Assembly: GCA_033297075.1 (NCBI GenBank)
Contig: MU858172.1
Location: 49,209-113,208 of the forward strand
Length of the DNA: 64,000 nt
Direction of reading: 5' to 3'
Source of the DNA: Rhypophila decipiens
Taxonomy: Eukaryota > Ascomycota > Sordariomycetes > Sordariales > Naviculisporaceae
Under the pieces are notes generated by a model. That model had not been told where the DNA came from. It did not search any database and was given only the letters and a program-made list of their open reading frames with translations. This document shows, piece by piece, positions 45,028-55,391 of this stretch. The translations under genes were made by a program, and so were the position numbers. Every line of letters begins with the position of its first letter. The stretch's first letter is position 1.

Positions 45028-47852
45028 CTATTCCATAAGTGGAATCCGATCCATGACCAAACTCTTGAATGCCATAGACCAATTGTCTCCCCCATCCGCA
45101 TCAGCCGACGTTCCCGCGAAGTCCCCCTCCAGGCATATACGGGTTGCCTCCATGTAGCGTGTTCCCATGCTAATACCAAGTTGCGGAACCCTACTCTTCA
45201 ATACTTCCCTCCTGAACTCTTCGTCATTTATGCGTTTGAAACGATTGCTCTTTGTGATCCTAGACAAAGTTTTCCACAGCCCAATCTCCAAAAGGATCAT
45301 GCCGACCGAGTAGTAGTCGAACTCCTCTCTGTAGCGTGCATGGTGTGTGAAGTACTCTGGATGCTGATAGCTCTGGAGCTCGCTGTCAAGGTCTGGTCCG
45401 TGGGTATGTGAATCGAGCTGGTTCTCTCGACTACCAGTGAAGCCCAAGATTCGTGGTTCTTTGGCCCATTCAGCTTTCTCGGCCCCCTTTGGTGGAAAGA
45501 AAAGTACGTTTATCGAGTGAAGGTTACGGTGCAGCCATCCGACCTTGTGAAACATGTAGATGCATTGGCAGATATCAAAAGCCAGTCGAAAGCGGTTTTC
45601 AAGCAGAGGGTAACATGGGTTTTCCGCTTCGAGCAGCCTGTGCAGAGTAACCGGCTGCGTTCCGGTCGGGATGTCGTAGACAAAGCCTAAGGCCGGCTGG
45701 GACACATCATGGAATATACCCCTACAGCGCAAGCTGCCGGGAATCTGCGTGGTGCTGTTGTTATGGAGTAGGTTGGCCACAGTAGTCAACCGACGTCGAA
45801 GCTGCGTCCTGGTGGCATTATCGGCCCACGATTCCTTATATCTCAGCCATTCCACGAGGATATGCTCAGATGATGGTGCCAAAGAGGCGAGGTGGTGGAT
45901 GTCGACGGGATCCCCCAGGGTAATATCTCTTTGATTAAGGACGAGCTCCGTCTGTTCGATCAGATCCCCGGTCTCAGCAAGGGCTGTGAGATGCTTAACA
46001 GCCAGCAAAGTTCCGATGTCTTTATCGTCTATGTCGGTGATTGCTGCTGATAACCTGTCCAACTGCTCCGCATCATCCTCTCTCAGAACCGAATTCACCA
46101 AATAATCCTTCGCGATAGAGCGATAGGTTGGCGGAAGCGCCTCCACTAGCCTCGCGTACTGATATCGGAGAAGGGAATACTTCACGTATTTGGTGTCACT
46201 TGCCCTCTCCCCACTGCCTTCTAAGATGCGTCGCATGTCTTCCAGCGCCTGAACAGTCTTGGGGAAGTCAAAATTAAGGTCGCTCGGTTTGGTTTGATCT
46301 ATTGCGTCGAGTAGCTGATTGAAGGCAGAGAGCCAGCTTCGGAAGCGCTTGTTGCCGAGTAGAAGGTCGATGCACTGATCATCTTTATATGCAGTTTCCA
46401 GGTCGTGGCCTACAGGCTTTGCAAGAGATAGGATAGATATGCCACGAAGGGACTTCTTCACCTGTGCGGAGCGAGGTCGTTCCTTCGGATCAAGTGAAAG
46501 CATCTTTTGAATCACGCCAACCATCCGCACGCGATATGGCTCTCCGTTTGCCTGTAACTCGCTCAACCAGGTCGTGACCTCAGGACTCGGCGTTGTAGGT
46601 CCTCGATGGAAGCGATTCCACCAGGTACCAGGAACCCACTCGAACTGTCTCTTATCGCAAAATTTCTTGACTCCACCCGAACCCTTCACCATGTAGGTCA
46701 ACACTTCTGCGATGATACATCCGAAGGACCATATATCGCTCGCGCGGCGGGCTTGAACGTGACCGTCGCGGAATGTTTGAAACTCGGGGGCAACATAGAA
46801 GTCATCGACCCCAATAAAGGCGGTCGAAGAGCTATCCTCGGTATGTTGGAAACTCGAGAGTCCCAAGTCAGCGAGTAAGAAGGTCTTCCCATGGATCAAG
46901 ACGTTTCGAGGCGCAAGGTCGTGATGGCACCCAGAGAGGCTGACGTCAAGCGCTTCTGACCTGAAGTTATGCATGGCGTCCACTGCATCGGCCAGTCCTG
47001 CAAGAGCGAGTGGAAAGTGCAACTCCTCTGGCCGGTCCCGCTTCCCGTTGAGGAGATCTGCAAGTGAACCGCCATCGGCGACGGCAAATATGAGGTTGTA
47101 CTCTTGCCGATATTGGTAAGCGCAGTACAGTTGGACGATGTTCGGGTGCTTTAAATGCGTAAGGAGAGCTAAATTTCTCAACTCTTGTTGAAAATCAGAC
47201 ACACGCTTCTCTCCGTGTCTGATTTGCTTTCTGGCAACCTAAAGATATGTACGGTACTGGTCAGAAATGTTTGTAGCTCTATATAATCGGTGGCGACGGA
47301 ACGGACACTCACCTCATGGTTTTGTAATGGCAGTCGATGACATTGGGGATGGAGCTTGACTTTTGAAACCACACCCATTGCCCCTTCACCAACAGACTCC
47401 TCGTGCAGAAAAGGGAGTATCGTTCTCTTGTCCAGTATCCGGTCAATGCTATGCTGGTGCATAATAGGGATAAAGAACTCCCATTGCTTCTCCAAGAAAT
47501 TCCTGACTACTGAGCTTGCCTCATCCTTCTCGAATATTTGCTGTAGCGCCTCGGATGTATAAGGTAGACGATCATCGGGATGAGATCGCAGCGAGTCGTG
47601 CCTGAAAAAGCCAGAAATCGCTTCGCCGTGACGTATAAAGACCAAGATTGCGAAACATCTGCGAGCACCTTGCAAAATTCCGTCTGTCAAGTCTGTGATT
47701 TCGTGGAGTGGGACTGCAAGGCTTCTTAAAGAAATCTTGACAGCAGATTCAGAAACAATATTTAACAAGTCATCATCAGGAATAAAGTAGCGCCCCTCCC
47801 AGTTGGTATTCGCGAAACGAATACTTTCCAGCTTCTCTCGCAGCTCTTCCAT
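45028..47852 (-). CDS. Dual protein: kinase domain followed by a pseudokinase (DUF7580-like) domain
   Basis: Two exons, 47852-47313 and 47238-45028, joined over a 74-nt intron, encode 916 residues. Residues 1-150 are a helical N-terminus. The first kinase domain has a glycine loop VGEGAMGVV (~154), VARKQI with the ATP-binding Lys restored by splicing, a catalytic loop HHDLAPRNVLI, DLGLSS in place of DFG, and DIWSFGCIIAEVL. It keeps the catalytic Asp and Asn. A ~250-residue helical linker leads to a second kinase-like domain with WLHRNLHSINVLFF, where the HRD Asp is replaced (HRN), and LGFTGS in place of DFG, followed by DYYSVGMILLEIGLW. This end resembles the DUF7580-like domain of fungal HeLo/prion-linked proteins. 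The layout mimics plant tandem-kinase immune proteins. Function is inferred, not known. Confidence 0.8.
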
Positions 47853-47980
47853 ACTTCCAGATATGCAGGTCTGACGATCTGACAGAAAACAGCAGTTCAG
47901 GTGGGGGGATGCCTTGCGATAGATTCACAGGGTCGAGCAGGTGCGGCCTAGGGGCACTGTTTGTAGCTCCGCAAGTCTGC

Positions 47981-48263
47981 TTATATGCGTTGGATCGACT
48001 TGATCTCATCCTGATATAACTTTAGGTGAATGTGCGTTCTCAGGGTGCTAGTTTCAAACACTAACCTCCTCAAGCACTTCTGGGACGGTGATTTCGTAGC
48101 CGTTTTCTCTCTCCTTTGTCAAATCGTGTTAGAATCCGTCGCTAGAATGTAGTGGTTCCCGACCTACATGTATTTTGAAGTTACCAGCCCCGAACTTGGA
48201 CATGAGAAGGTTGCGAAGGTCTTCTAGCTTGATGTAGCGGTTTGAGATCGATTGTGGCTTCAT
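47981..48263 (-). CDS. Tiny three-exon protein beside the kinase gene
   Basis: Exons 48263-48168, 48113-48066 and 48010-47981 have GTAGGT and GTTAGT donors, a 54-nt and a 55-nt intron, AAAG and TCAG acceptors, and phase 0 throughout. They encode 57 residues: MKPQSISNRYIKLEDLRNL..., KFGAGNFKIH, ERENGYEITVPEVLEE, and DEIKSIQRI. The pattern (RYIKLEDLxxLLxxxFGxGxFxI, then YxITVPExL) reads like a compact alpha/beta module that I associate with small fungal proteins or termini of fungal kinases, without a name. Its stop is 128 bp before the ATG of the kinase gene on the same strand, so it could be a separate small gene or a former N-terminal part of it. The model is by eye. Confidence 0.5.
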
Positions 48264-48404
48264 CTTAGGGTCTTAATGTGGTGCACATGAAGAAAGAAAT
48301 TGAAAAAGCCCAGAAGTCATTTCGCCTTGAGACTCATCTGGGTGTATATGTGGTTTGGCTGCGACAGCGCCTCAGTATTGGTGTAAAATCGGGCAAACTC
48401 TTCG

Positions 48405-48650
48405 CCGATTGGCACCAGTGAAAGTGCTTCACAGCTAGGCGTCAATTCCTTTCCCCTCCTGCGAGGCATCCTTTGGGCTCGTCTGCATACGAATGGGTTG
48501 CAAGCCGCATCCTTGCCGCCGGATTGGGCACCAGCAAAAGTGCTCCACGGCTAGGCGTCAATTCCTTTCCCCTCCTGCGAGGCATCTTTTGGGCTCGTCT
48601 GCATACGAATGGGTTGCAAGCCGCATCCTTGCCGCCGGGTTGGGCAACCC
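48405..48650. repeat. Tandem duplication with a 116-bp unit
   Basis: Two nearly identical 116-bp copies lie side by side (anchor GGCACCAG at 48411 and 48527) and a third starts at about 48637 but diverges. Frames across it on both strands are artefacts of the repeat. Confidence 0.8.
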
Positions 48651-49208
48651 CCTCCGCGTCAGCGCACCCGAACATGTTTCTGCTCGCGCCACTCGGCGAC
48701 GCCATATGCTCAGCCTCAACACTGCATGGAATTGATTTCGCTCGCCTCACTTTACGATGGGCAGTGCCAGAAGCCAAGTTTTACAAGCAGCACAAGCTCG
48801 CTTCTGGCTCTTTGCAGCACGCCGACAGAGAAGATGTTCTCTCAATCCATTTGAAAGCTTTGGCCACCACCTGTTGTCGAGGCAGAATCAAATGCTACAG
48901 TAATCTTTCAGCCTCCTTTGCAACCGCCATCTCGCAAGTGGTCGTTGTGACCAAATCTGTACTTTTATCCAATATTCGCAATGCATACTTTTATATTCGA
49001 CGAACAAACCTATCAGGGAGACAGGTACCCGGTAGGTATAAAGTGCTATGCGCCAATTGGAGAGGATCTCAGTTTATGCGACCAGAAGCTGAGGGAGGAA
49101 TCATTAAAACTCTTCCAGATATCTGGAGGCGGTACCGACATCCTACGGCAAGACAAAGGTAGACTCAATTTGAATTTTCTGGACGGCAGGCTCTAATATA
49201 TGCAATAG

Positions 49209-50830
49209 CGTTATCCCAGACGCAATTTCAGCGAAGCTTTCTCACCAGCGAGGAGATTGAAGAACATGGAATCCTTGAGGTATGAGCTGGCTGGGTTGTA
49301 CTTTGACGAACCGTGGCGCTGATATGAAGGATACAGCACCTACGAGGGGACTCATGGCAGCATTTGGTCTTGTGAGATGCGGCTGTCAGGAAAAGCTTGG
49401 TATAGTATCGGAGTGCTTACTTTGAATAGTATTGTTCGGCCGACCTTTTCGTGGAGTCAATTGTGTATTACAGAGCTCGCATTTCGTAATTTGCTGGCCA
49501 GTTTGCGAGTCTTCACCTCCTTCCTCCCGGTGGTCCATGCTTTTGGGACGAAAACGAGCGACAAGCAACGAGTGAGAGATTTGGCATTCTATCGAGTGCT
49601 ATCTTCGGGATACGGTTCGTTTAATATCAAGTTTGCTTGACTGTTATAAATATTAATACACCGACCGGCAGAGTTCTGTTATAACATTCGCTACTTCGAA
49701 CTGAACGAACGAGGACGGGGCAATCCATGGTCGCTTCGACAAACCGGCGTTTATCAAAAGTGCCTGTCTAATAAACAATCCGCATGGCTTCTCCTTAACT
49801 CTTCGAACTATATCGGAGACCGCATCTCGGCAGCATTTGGGAATCAAAACAGATTGATCGATGAATCCTGCAAAGCGTCACAACTGTCACCTCACCTTTT
49901 CATCTTTTCGGCGGCGACTAGGAACTGGGATTTGTACGTTGAGAATCTGCGTCAAAAATCCACGATATTTGTAAGTAATATAACCTCGCTAATATTAGAG
50001 TAATATCTTAACCTGTCGAGATAGGATGAGAAAGCATATTCATCCCGTATCGACGAAACCAACTTAGACGATTACGAACTTTTGTTCTCCGACGTCCAGG
50101 AAATAATGTCACTGAATGAGACGATAGCTTTAGCATCCACCGTTATACAAGGGCAAAGACATGCGTTTTCGGAGTATAGTAACCTACATGCGAAGTTGGA
50201 CAAGAGAAAGCAAGGGTCCCACAACTGCGATACCGTGAGTACACTGGAGATGCTAAAGGCTGAACTCCAACATCACCACGAAGCTATGACGATTTTAGCA
50301 CGGACGACTTCGAGAACCACACAACTGGTAGGTCTACATATACAGTTTTGAGTCGAGATTGCGGCTAATCTTAAGGAGCTCTCCGCAATACTGCAAACCC
50401 GGGCAAACGACCATCTGCGAGCTACCACGGCTACCATCCGGACGGATATCACGCAAATTCAACTACGGCTCGGACAGACATGTGTTGATACGAGTCATTT
50501 GCTGCAACTTAGCAAGCAGGGACATAAAGATGCTGTAAAAATCAAAACACTGGGCCAGGTTGCAACTATGTTTCTTCCAGCATCTCTTACAGCTGTAAGG
50601 GGATCCCTATCTCCGTAATAGATGAGCGCTAACATATATATATGAATATATAGTCTCTTTTCAGTTCTACCGTGTTCAGCGATTCTAAGAACAACATTTC
50701 GTATGTAGCCTTATATTTTGGAATCACTCTCCCGCTCTTACTGGCCACTCTTCTTCTCCTCGTTCTCCTCGAGAAGGGCTTGCCTAGGGATACGCGACTG
50801 CAACGCTTCTTCCGGGATCTCATCCGATGA
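49209..50830 (+). CDS. CorA-like two-helix membrane protein (fungal CorA-like family)
   Basis: Exons 49209-49279, 49330-49371, 49430-49614, 49672-49970, 50025-50327, 50376-50594 and 50654-50830 join in phase into at least 431 residues. A 5' exon (probably around 48981-49158) is likely but its donor phase does not match cleanly. Seen: DSWQHLVF...PTFSWSQL, VVHAFGTKTSD, then CYNIRYFELNERGRGNPWSLRQTGVYQ, a family hallmark. A long helical stalk and a C-terminal pair of membrane helices follow: TLGQVATMFLPASLTASLFSS and YVALYFGITLPLLLATLLLL. The first helix follows the CorA-fold layout, but the GMN selectivity motif of true magnesium channels is absent. These fungal proteins are thought of as CorA-fold membrane proteins without known cargo. 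It lies between the kinase-pseudokinase gene (divergent) and the kinase-TPR gene (same strand). Confidence 0.7.
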
Positions 50831-51494
50831 CTCCTACAAGCTACAGGCTGTGGGAACTGAAGCTAGCTGGTGGGGGGTAAACAGCAGCACTATCAGTGTT
50901 ATATTCGATAGAACGAAAAGGACCGCTGGAATCTCTAGCTGTGTATATTTGTCGTCTTACTTGCTTTGCTAGTCACCGACAACCACTTGAATCCACCGCA
51001 TAGCTATTGATCATCTTGTGATGCATACCTAACTATCAATTCGATCTCAACAGTTTGGTACTGTTGTTGATGCCCAACTCTCGGAGCAAGCAAAAATAAG
51101 AAAGGAAGAGCTGTTGAGCATGTTGCAGGAGATCGACCGATAATTTCCAGACAGCCTATGTAAACTAAATCGAGCGTTCTAGCTATAACATTAGCCTGGT
51201 TACGGAACTGGTGAATTTCTTGGTTCCCGAGGGTAGACCGAGGCTGGGTCAATCAGTAGGTCAATAGGCGATGTACCACCTTGGTGAGACGGATGCCTAG
51301 AATGTGGTGGGAAACCGCGACCGCTAAGGCAAATGGAGGCACAGCCCGGCTGGCCGGGGCGAGCGGGGGAATCTGCCGACTTGCGGGCCTGCGATACTGC
51401 AACCACACGCATGGTGCAGTCGAGCAGCACCAGAATCGATATTCAATCCGGCCACAGCTCAGCTCGCTAGTTAGTGTAGCCAGAAATCCCCGGG

Positions 51495-51765
51495 AAACCA
51501 ATCGCTTTAAGCTCGCCTTGCTTTTTACCTAGTGTGTTTGATCGAGCAGTGCCGGAGGCCTCCACTCCACACTTTGGGCGCTGCTCCCACCTCAAGTGGA
51601 AACCCCAGGACCAATCGTTCTAAGCTCGCCTTACCTCTCGCCTGAGTCATCAATATCGGATAGTGTTGATCGGGCAATGCCAAAGTTCTCCACTCCACCA
51701 CTTCAACGCAGCTCTCTCCTCAAGTAGAAGCACAGGAACTAATCGTTCAAAGCTCGCCTAATGTT
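51495..51765. repeat. Three imperfect repeats in the spacer
   Basis: The phrase (A)CCAATCG-TT-AAGCTCGCC returns at about 51498, 51612 and 51740, with related sequence between (CTCCACTCCA, CACCTCAAGTGGAA / CTCCTCAAGTAGAA). The period varies between 113 and 128 bp. Differences are mostly C/T, so the copies are old or mutated. No gene was seen from 50831 to 52262. Confidence 0.55.
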
Positions 51766-52262
51766 ATAACCCGAGCCCAAGGTGGCTACAGACTGCAAAG
51801 CCGGACGCCTGAGCTCAGAGATAGCAGGAAAGAGGTTCCCATAAGCACGCAGACCGTACGAACACTATTTCACATGTTGTTCTAGCCAAAGCTGAGAACT
51901 AGATGTATTGATTATTGAACATTCTTTGGGCTTTCAGGCCAGATATCGATCCGAGACGCGCGCCGTCCCCAGCCGCGGGCATTCCGCTGGGGATCATCCA
52001 CACTTGTAACGCCTGCCGCCAGCACAAGTTCGGCGCATCTTTCTCCCATATTCGGCCCCCCCCCTCCCCGAGCCACCACAAGTGTCATCCCTCGTCGTGT
52101 CACACAGTCTTGTCACGTGCAGCGCTGCCTAACCAAAGCTCACCGCCATTCCAACAGCTTTTCTTCGGAAGCGAGGTGTAAGTTCCTGCTAAACCTTGCA
52201 TTCAGTGCTGTGCCACAAGATCACTGAACCAGTTTCCTCAGCCAATATCACCGAGTACCATC

Positions 52263-55200
52263 ATGTCAGCCTCTAGCTATTATTCATCCGTCTTCGTCCC
52301 TTTTCGATCATTCTCAAGCTCAGAGGTGCAGGGGACCGAGCCTGAGCCTGACAAGTTCAATTTCCTGTCCTTTCTCGCCACGGCTCAAGCCCTGCAAATC
52401 GAAATTCTACCTCTCGTCTGGGATTTAACAGGCGATGATGATAAAGGCTTCGGTGGGACTTCGATCATCTATCAGGCTCTTATCAACTTGGACACGAGCT
52501 TTGCCTTCAAGACTTACCGCAAGCGACGACAGACCGAAGAGCAGGTCTTCCGGACTCTTATCAATGAAATCACCGTGTTGAGCGAACCTTCAGTTTGTGA
52601 ACATACGAATATCGCCCAATTACAAGGAATCTGCTGGGAAATATCTCCTAGCGACGACAAGCCATGGCCAGTCCTAGTGTTTGAAAAATCTCACTACGGA
52701 GACTTGGATCATTTCGCACAGCACGAAGGACGAGGCATGAAGATTGACGACCGACTCAGGCTTTGTCTGGACGTGGGGAGAGCAGTCATGGACATGCACA
52801 CCAACCGTAAGCAGACAGCTCTTCCAGAATAGAAAGATGACTAACATATCTACAGAAATCGTTCATGGAGATATCAAACCAAAAAATGTCCTTATCTTCA
52901 AAGAGATTTCGGGAGAATATCGCGCAAAAGTTATAGACTTCGGGTACTCCTCACGATACATCCGGCATGATCAACGACTTCGGTTGCCAAGGTCGGAGCC
53001 ATGGCACGCGCCAGAAATACCGCCATGGAACGACCGCCGTAGCTGTGAGTGGACTCCCTCAGAGGCAACGAAAACCGACCAATTCTCCTTCGGCATGCTA
53101 TGTCTCTGGCTCTTATTTGAGCCTGCCCTATCGGGAAAAAGGCCTCCACCCCAAGATGTTGATATAGTAGACGTCGGGTCTCCTCCTCTAGCAGAGGACA
53201 GAATATGCACGGAGAAGGGAGAACTCCAGACGTATGCGCGGCAACTCTTAGCATCGGACACAACACTAGAGCACGACAAGAAGATGGCTCTGAGAGAATT
53301 CTTTGACTCAAGCTTGAGTCAAAATCCTAGTGATCGGGAAACAAGTCTCTCGACATTGCTGAGAAGGCTAGATCCCCAAAGGTGAGCGGACTCTTTTGGG
53401 GGAATTCACGAAGCTAACAGCAAAGAAGGACACCGCTTCAGGAGACTTTGGTGACGGCAACCGATATAGAACATGGTATACGAAGAGCTGATTTCAAGGT
53501 AATAATCCTCTAAACTTTCAAGCAATGTTGTTTTTCATGTTTCGTTAACGTCAATCAGATCGAGTATACAATTCAAGACTTTTATCGTACCGACTATCGA
53601 GTTCGGTCCTACATTGCTCATTGTCTCCTAAGAGATCATTTCCAGTCGTCATCTCTTGCTGTTCAAGCAGCATTTTGCTACTATATAGGCTTCGGCGTCG
53701 CGAGAGATCAAGCTAAAGCCGAGAGTATTCTAAGCCGAGACAATCAGAACATCCAAACCGTCAGAGACATAGTTTCTAACCTACGTCTGGAAAGTAGTGG
53801 CCTCCGGGCTTCTACCATATCTGAATTGGCGGTTATGGGACACATCCCTTGGTCAGACTTTTGCCATTCCTACCTTGAACAGGAAAGGCTACATGAGGCA
53901 GAGGTACAACTGATACGAGAGAAGGATGATCTCATTTTCGTATGTGGTGAAGAGCATTTCCTTACGGAGCTGTCCAGAGCGATGCTTGCACCTATATATA
54001 TAATTCAGGGCCGGTGGGAGGAGGCTAAGAAGCTGGAGGTGCAGGTGATGGAAACTCGCAAGACCAAGCTTGGGGCCGATCACCCTTCGACACTGACGAG
54101 CATGGCCCACCTAGCGTCGACATTTTGGAACCAGGGCCGGTGGGAGGAAGCTGAGAAGCTGGAGGTGCAGGTGATGGAGATGAGCAAGACCAAGCTTGGG
54201 GCCGATCACCCTTCGACGCTGACGAGTATGGCCAACCTAGCGTCGACATTTTTGGACCAGGGCCGGTGGGAGGAAGCTGAGAAGCTGTTTGTGCAGGTGA
54301 TGGAGACTCGTAAGACCAAGCTTGGGGCCGATCACCCAGATACACTGACGAGTATGGCCAACCTAGCGTCGACATACAGGAACCAGGGCCGGTGGGAGGA
54401 GGCTAAGAAGCTGGAGGTACAGGTGATGGAGATGAGTAAGACCAAACTTGGGGCCGATCACCCAGATACGCTGACGAGCATGGCCAACCTAGCGTCAACA
54501 TTTTGGGACCAGGGCCGGTGGGAGGAGGCTGAGAAGCTGTTTGTGCAGGTGATGGACACTCGCAAGACCAAGCTTGGGGCCGATCACCCAGATACGCTAA
54601 CGAGCATGGCCAACCTAGCGTCGACATTTTGGAACCAGGGCCGGTGGGAGGAGGCTGAGAAGCTAGAGGTGCAGGTGATGGAGATGAGCAAGACCAAGCT
54701 TGGGGCCGATCACCCAGATACGCTAACGAGAATGGCCAACCTAGCGTCGACATACAGGAACCAGGGCCGGTTGGAGGAGGCTAAGAAGCTGGAGGTGCAG
54801 GTAATGGAGATGCGTAAGACCAAGCTTGGGGCCGATCACCCAGATACGCTGACGAGCATGGCCAACCTAGCGTCGACATACAGGAACCAGGGCCGGTTGG
54901 AGGAGGCTGAGAAGCTGGAGGTGCAGGTGATGGAGACTCGTAAGACCAAGCTTGGGGCCGATCACCCTTCAATGCTGACGAGTATGGCCAACCTAGCGTT
55001 AACATATAGGAACCAGGGCCGGTGGGAAGAGGCTGAGAAGCTGGAGGTGCAGATGATAGAGATGAGCAAGACCAAGCTTGGGGCCGATCACCCTTCAACG
55101 CTGACGAGTATGGCCAACCTAGCGTCGACATTTTGGAACCAGGGCCGGTGGGAGGAGGCTGAGAAGCTGTTTGTGCAGGTGATGGAGACTCACAAGACCA

Positions 55201-55391
55201 AGCTTGGGGCCGATCATCCAGATACGCTGACGAGCATGAACAACCTCGCTTTTATTTGGGAAGGTGAGGGTCGACGCGCAGATGCTTTAGCGCTGATGGA
55301 CGACTGTGCCCAGGCTCGGCGACGAGTGCTTGGCGAAGAGCATCCATACACACTGTCGTCTTTAGCCACAGTCGTCGAGTGGAGTAGCTAG
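52263..55391 (+). CDS. Protein kinase fused to ten near-identical 42-residue TPR repeats
   Basis: Four exons (52263-52806, 52856-53381, 53426-53498, 53559-55391) in phase encode 991 residues. Residues ~60-375 are a protein kinase: GFGGTSIIYQA glycine-loop region, Lys83 in FAFKTY, catalytic loop HGDIKPKNVLIF (Asp187; HGD instead of HRD, common in fungal kinases), DFGYSS (Asp209), HAPEIPPW, and DQFSFGMLCLWLL. Residues ~381-530 are a helical linker with Sel1-like features (CYYIGFGVARDQAKAE). From 531 to 950 run ten kinesin-light-chain-type TPR units of exactly 42 residues (GRWEEAEKLEVQVM, KTKLGADHP, TLTSMANLAST) plus a diverged eleventh to the stop. In fungal NLRs such repeats follow a NACHT or NB-ARC; here a kinase takes that place. 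A role as a recognition receptor is inference. No stop or frameshift is seen. Confidence 0.9.
54006..55265 (+). repeat. Ten 126-bp coding tandem repeats (TPR units)
   Basis: Ten units of exactly 126 bp begin CAGGGCCGG at 54006 and every 126 bp after. DNA identity between units is very high, including silent sites, so they have been homogenised recently. Protein changes cluster at unit positions 4 (W/L), 8 (E/K), 11 (E/F), 16-18 (ETR, EMS, EMR, DTR, ETH), 28 (S/D) and 40-42 (FWN, YRN, FLD, FWD). Confidence 0.92.

Noticed and set aside
48473..49162. 229-codon plus-strand frame across the tandem duplication
   Set aside because: It exists because the 116-bp duplication lacks stops in that frame; content repeats itself and lacks motifs, though its end may overlap the first exon of the CorA-like gene.
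51915..52181. Zn2Cys6-like phrase CNACRQHKFG before the kinase-TPR gene
   Set aside because: Only one cysteine pair, no following basic linker or second triplet; also read as non-coding upstream sequence.
54025..55131. Three identical-length 116-codon minus-strand frames inside the TPR repeats
   Set aside because: They recur with the 126-bp repeat and are complement shadows of it.
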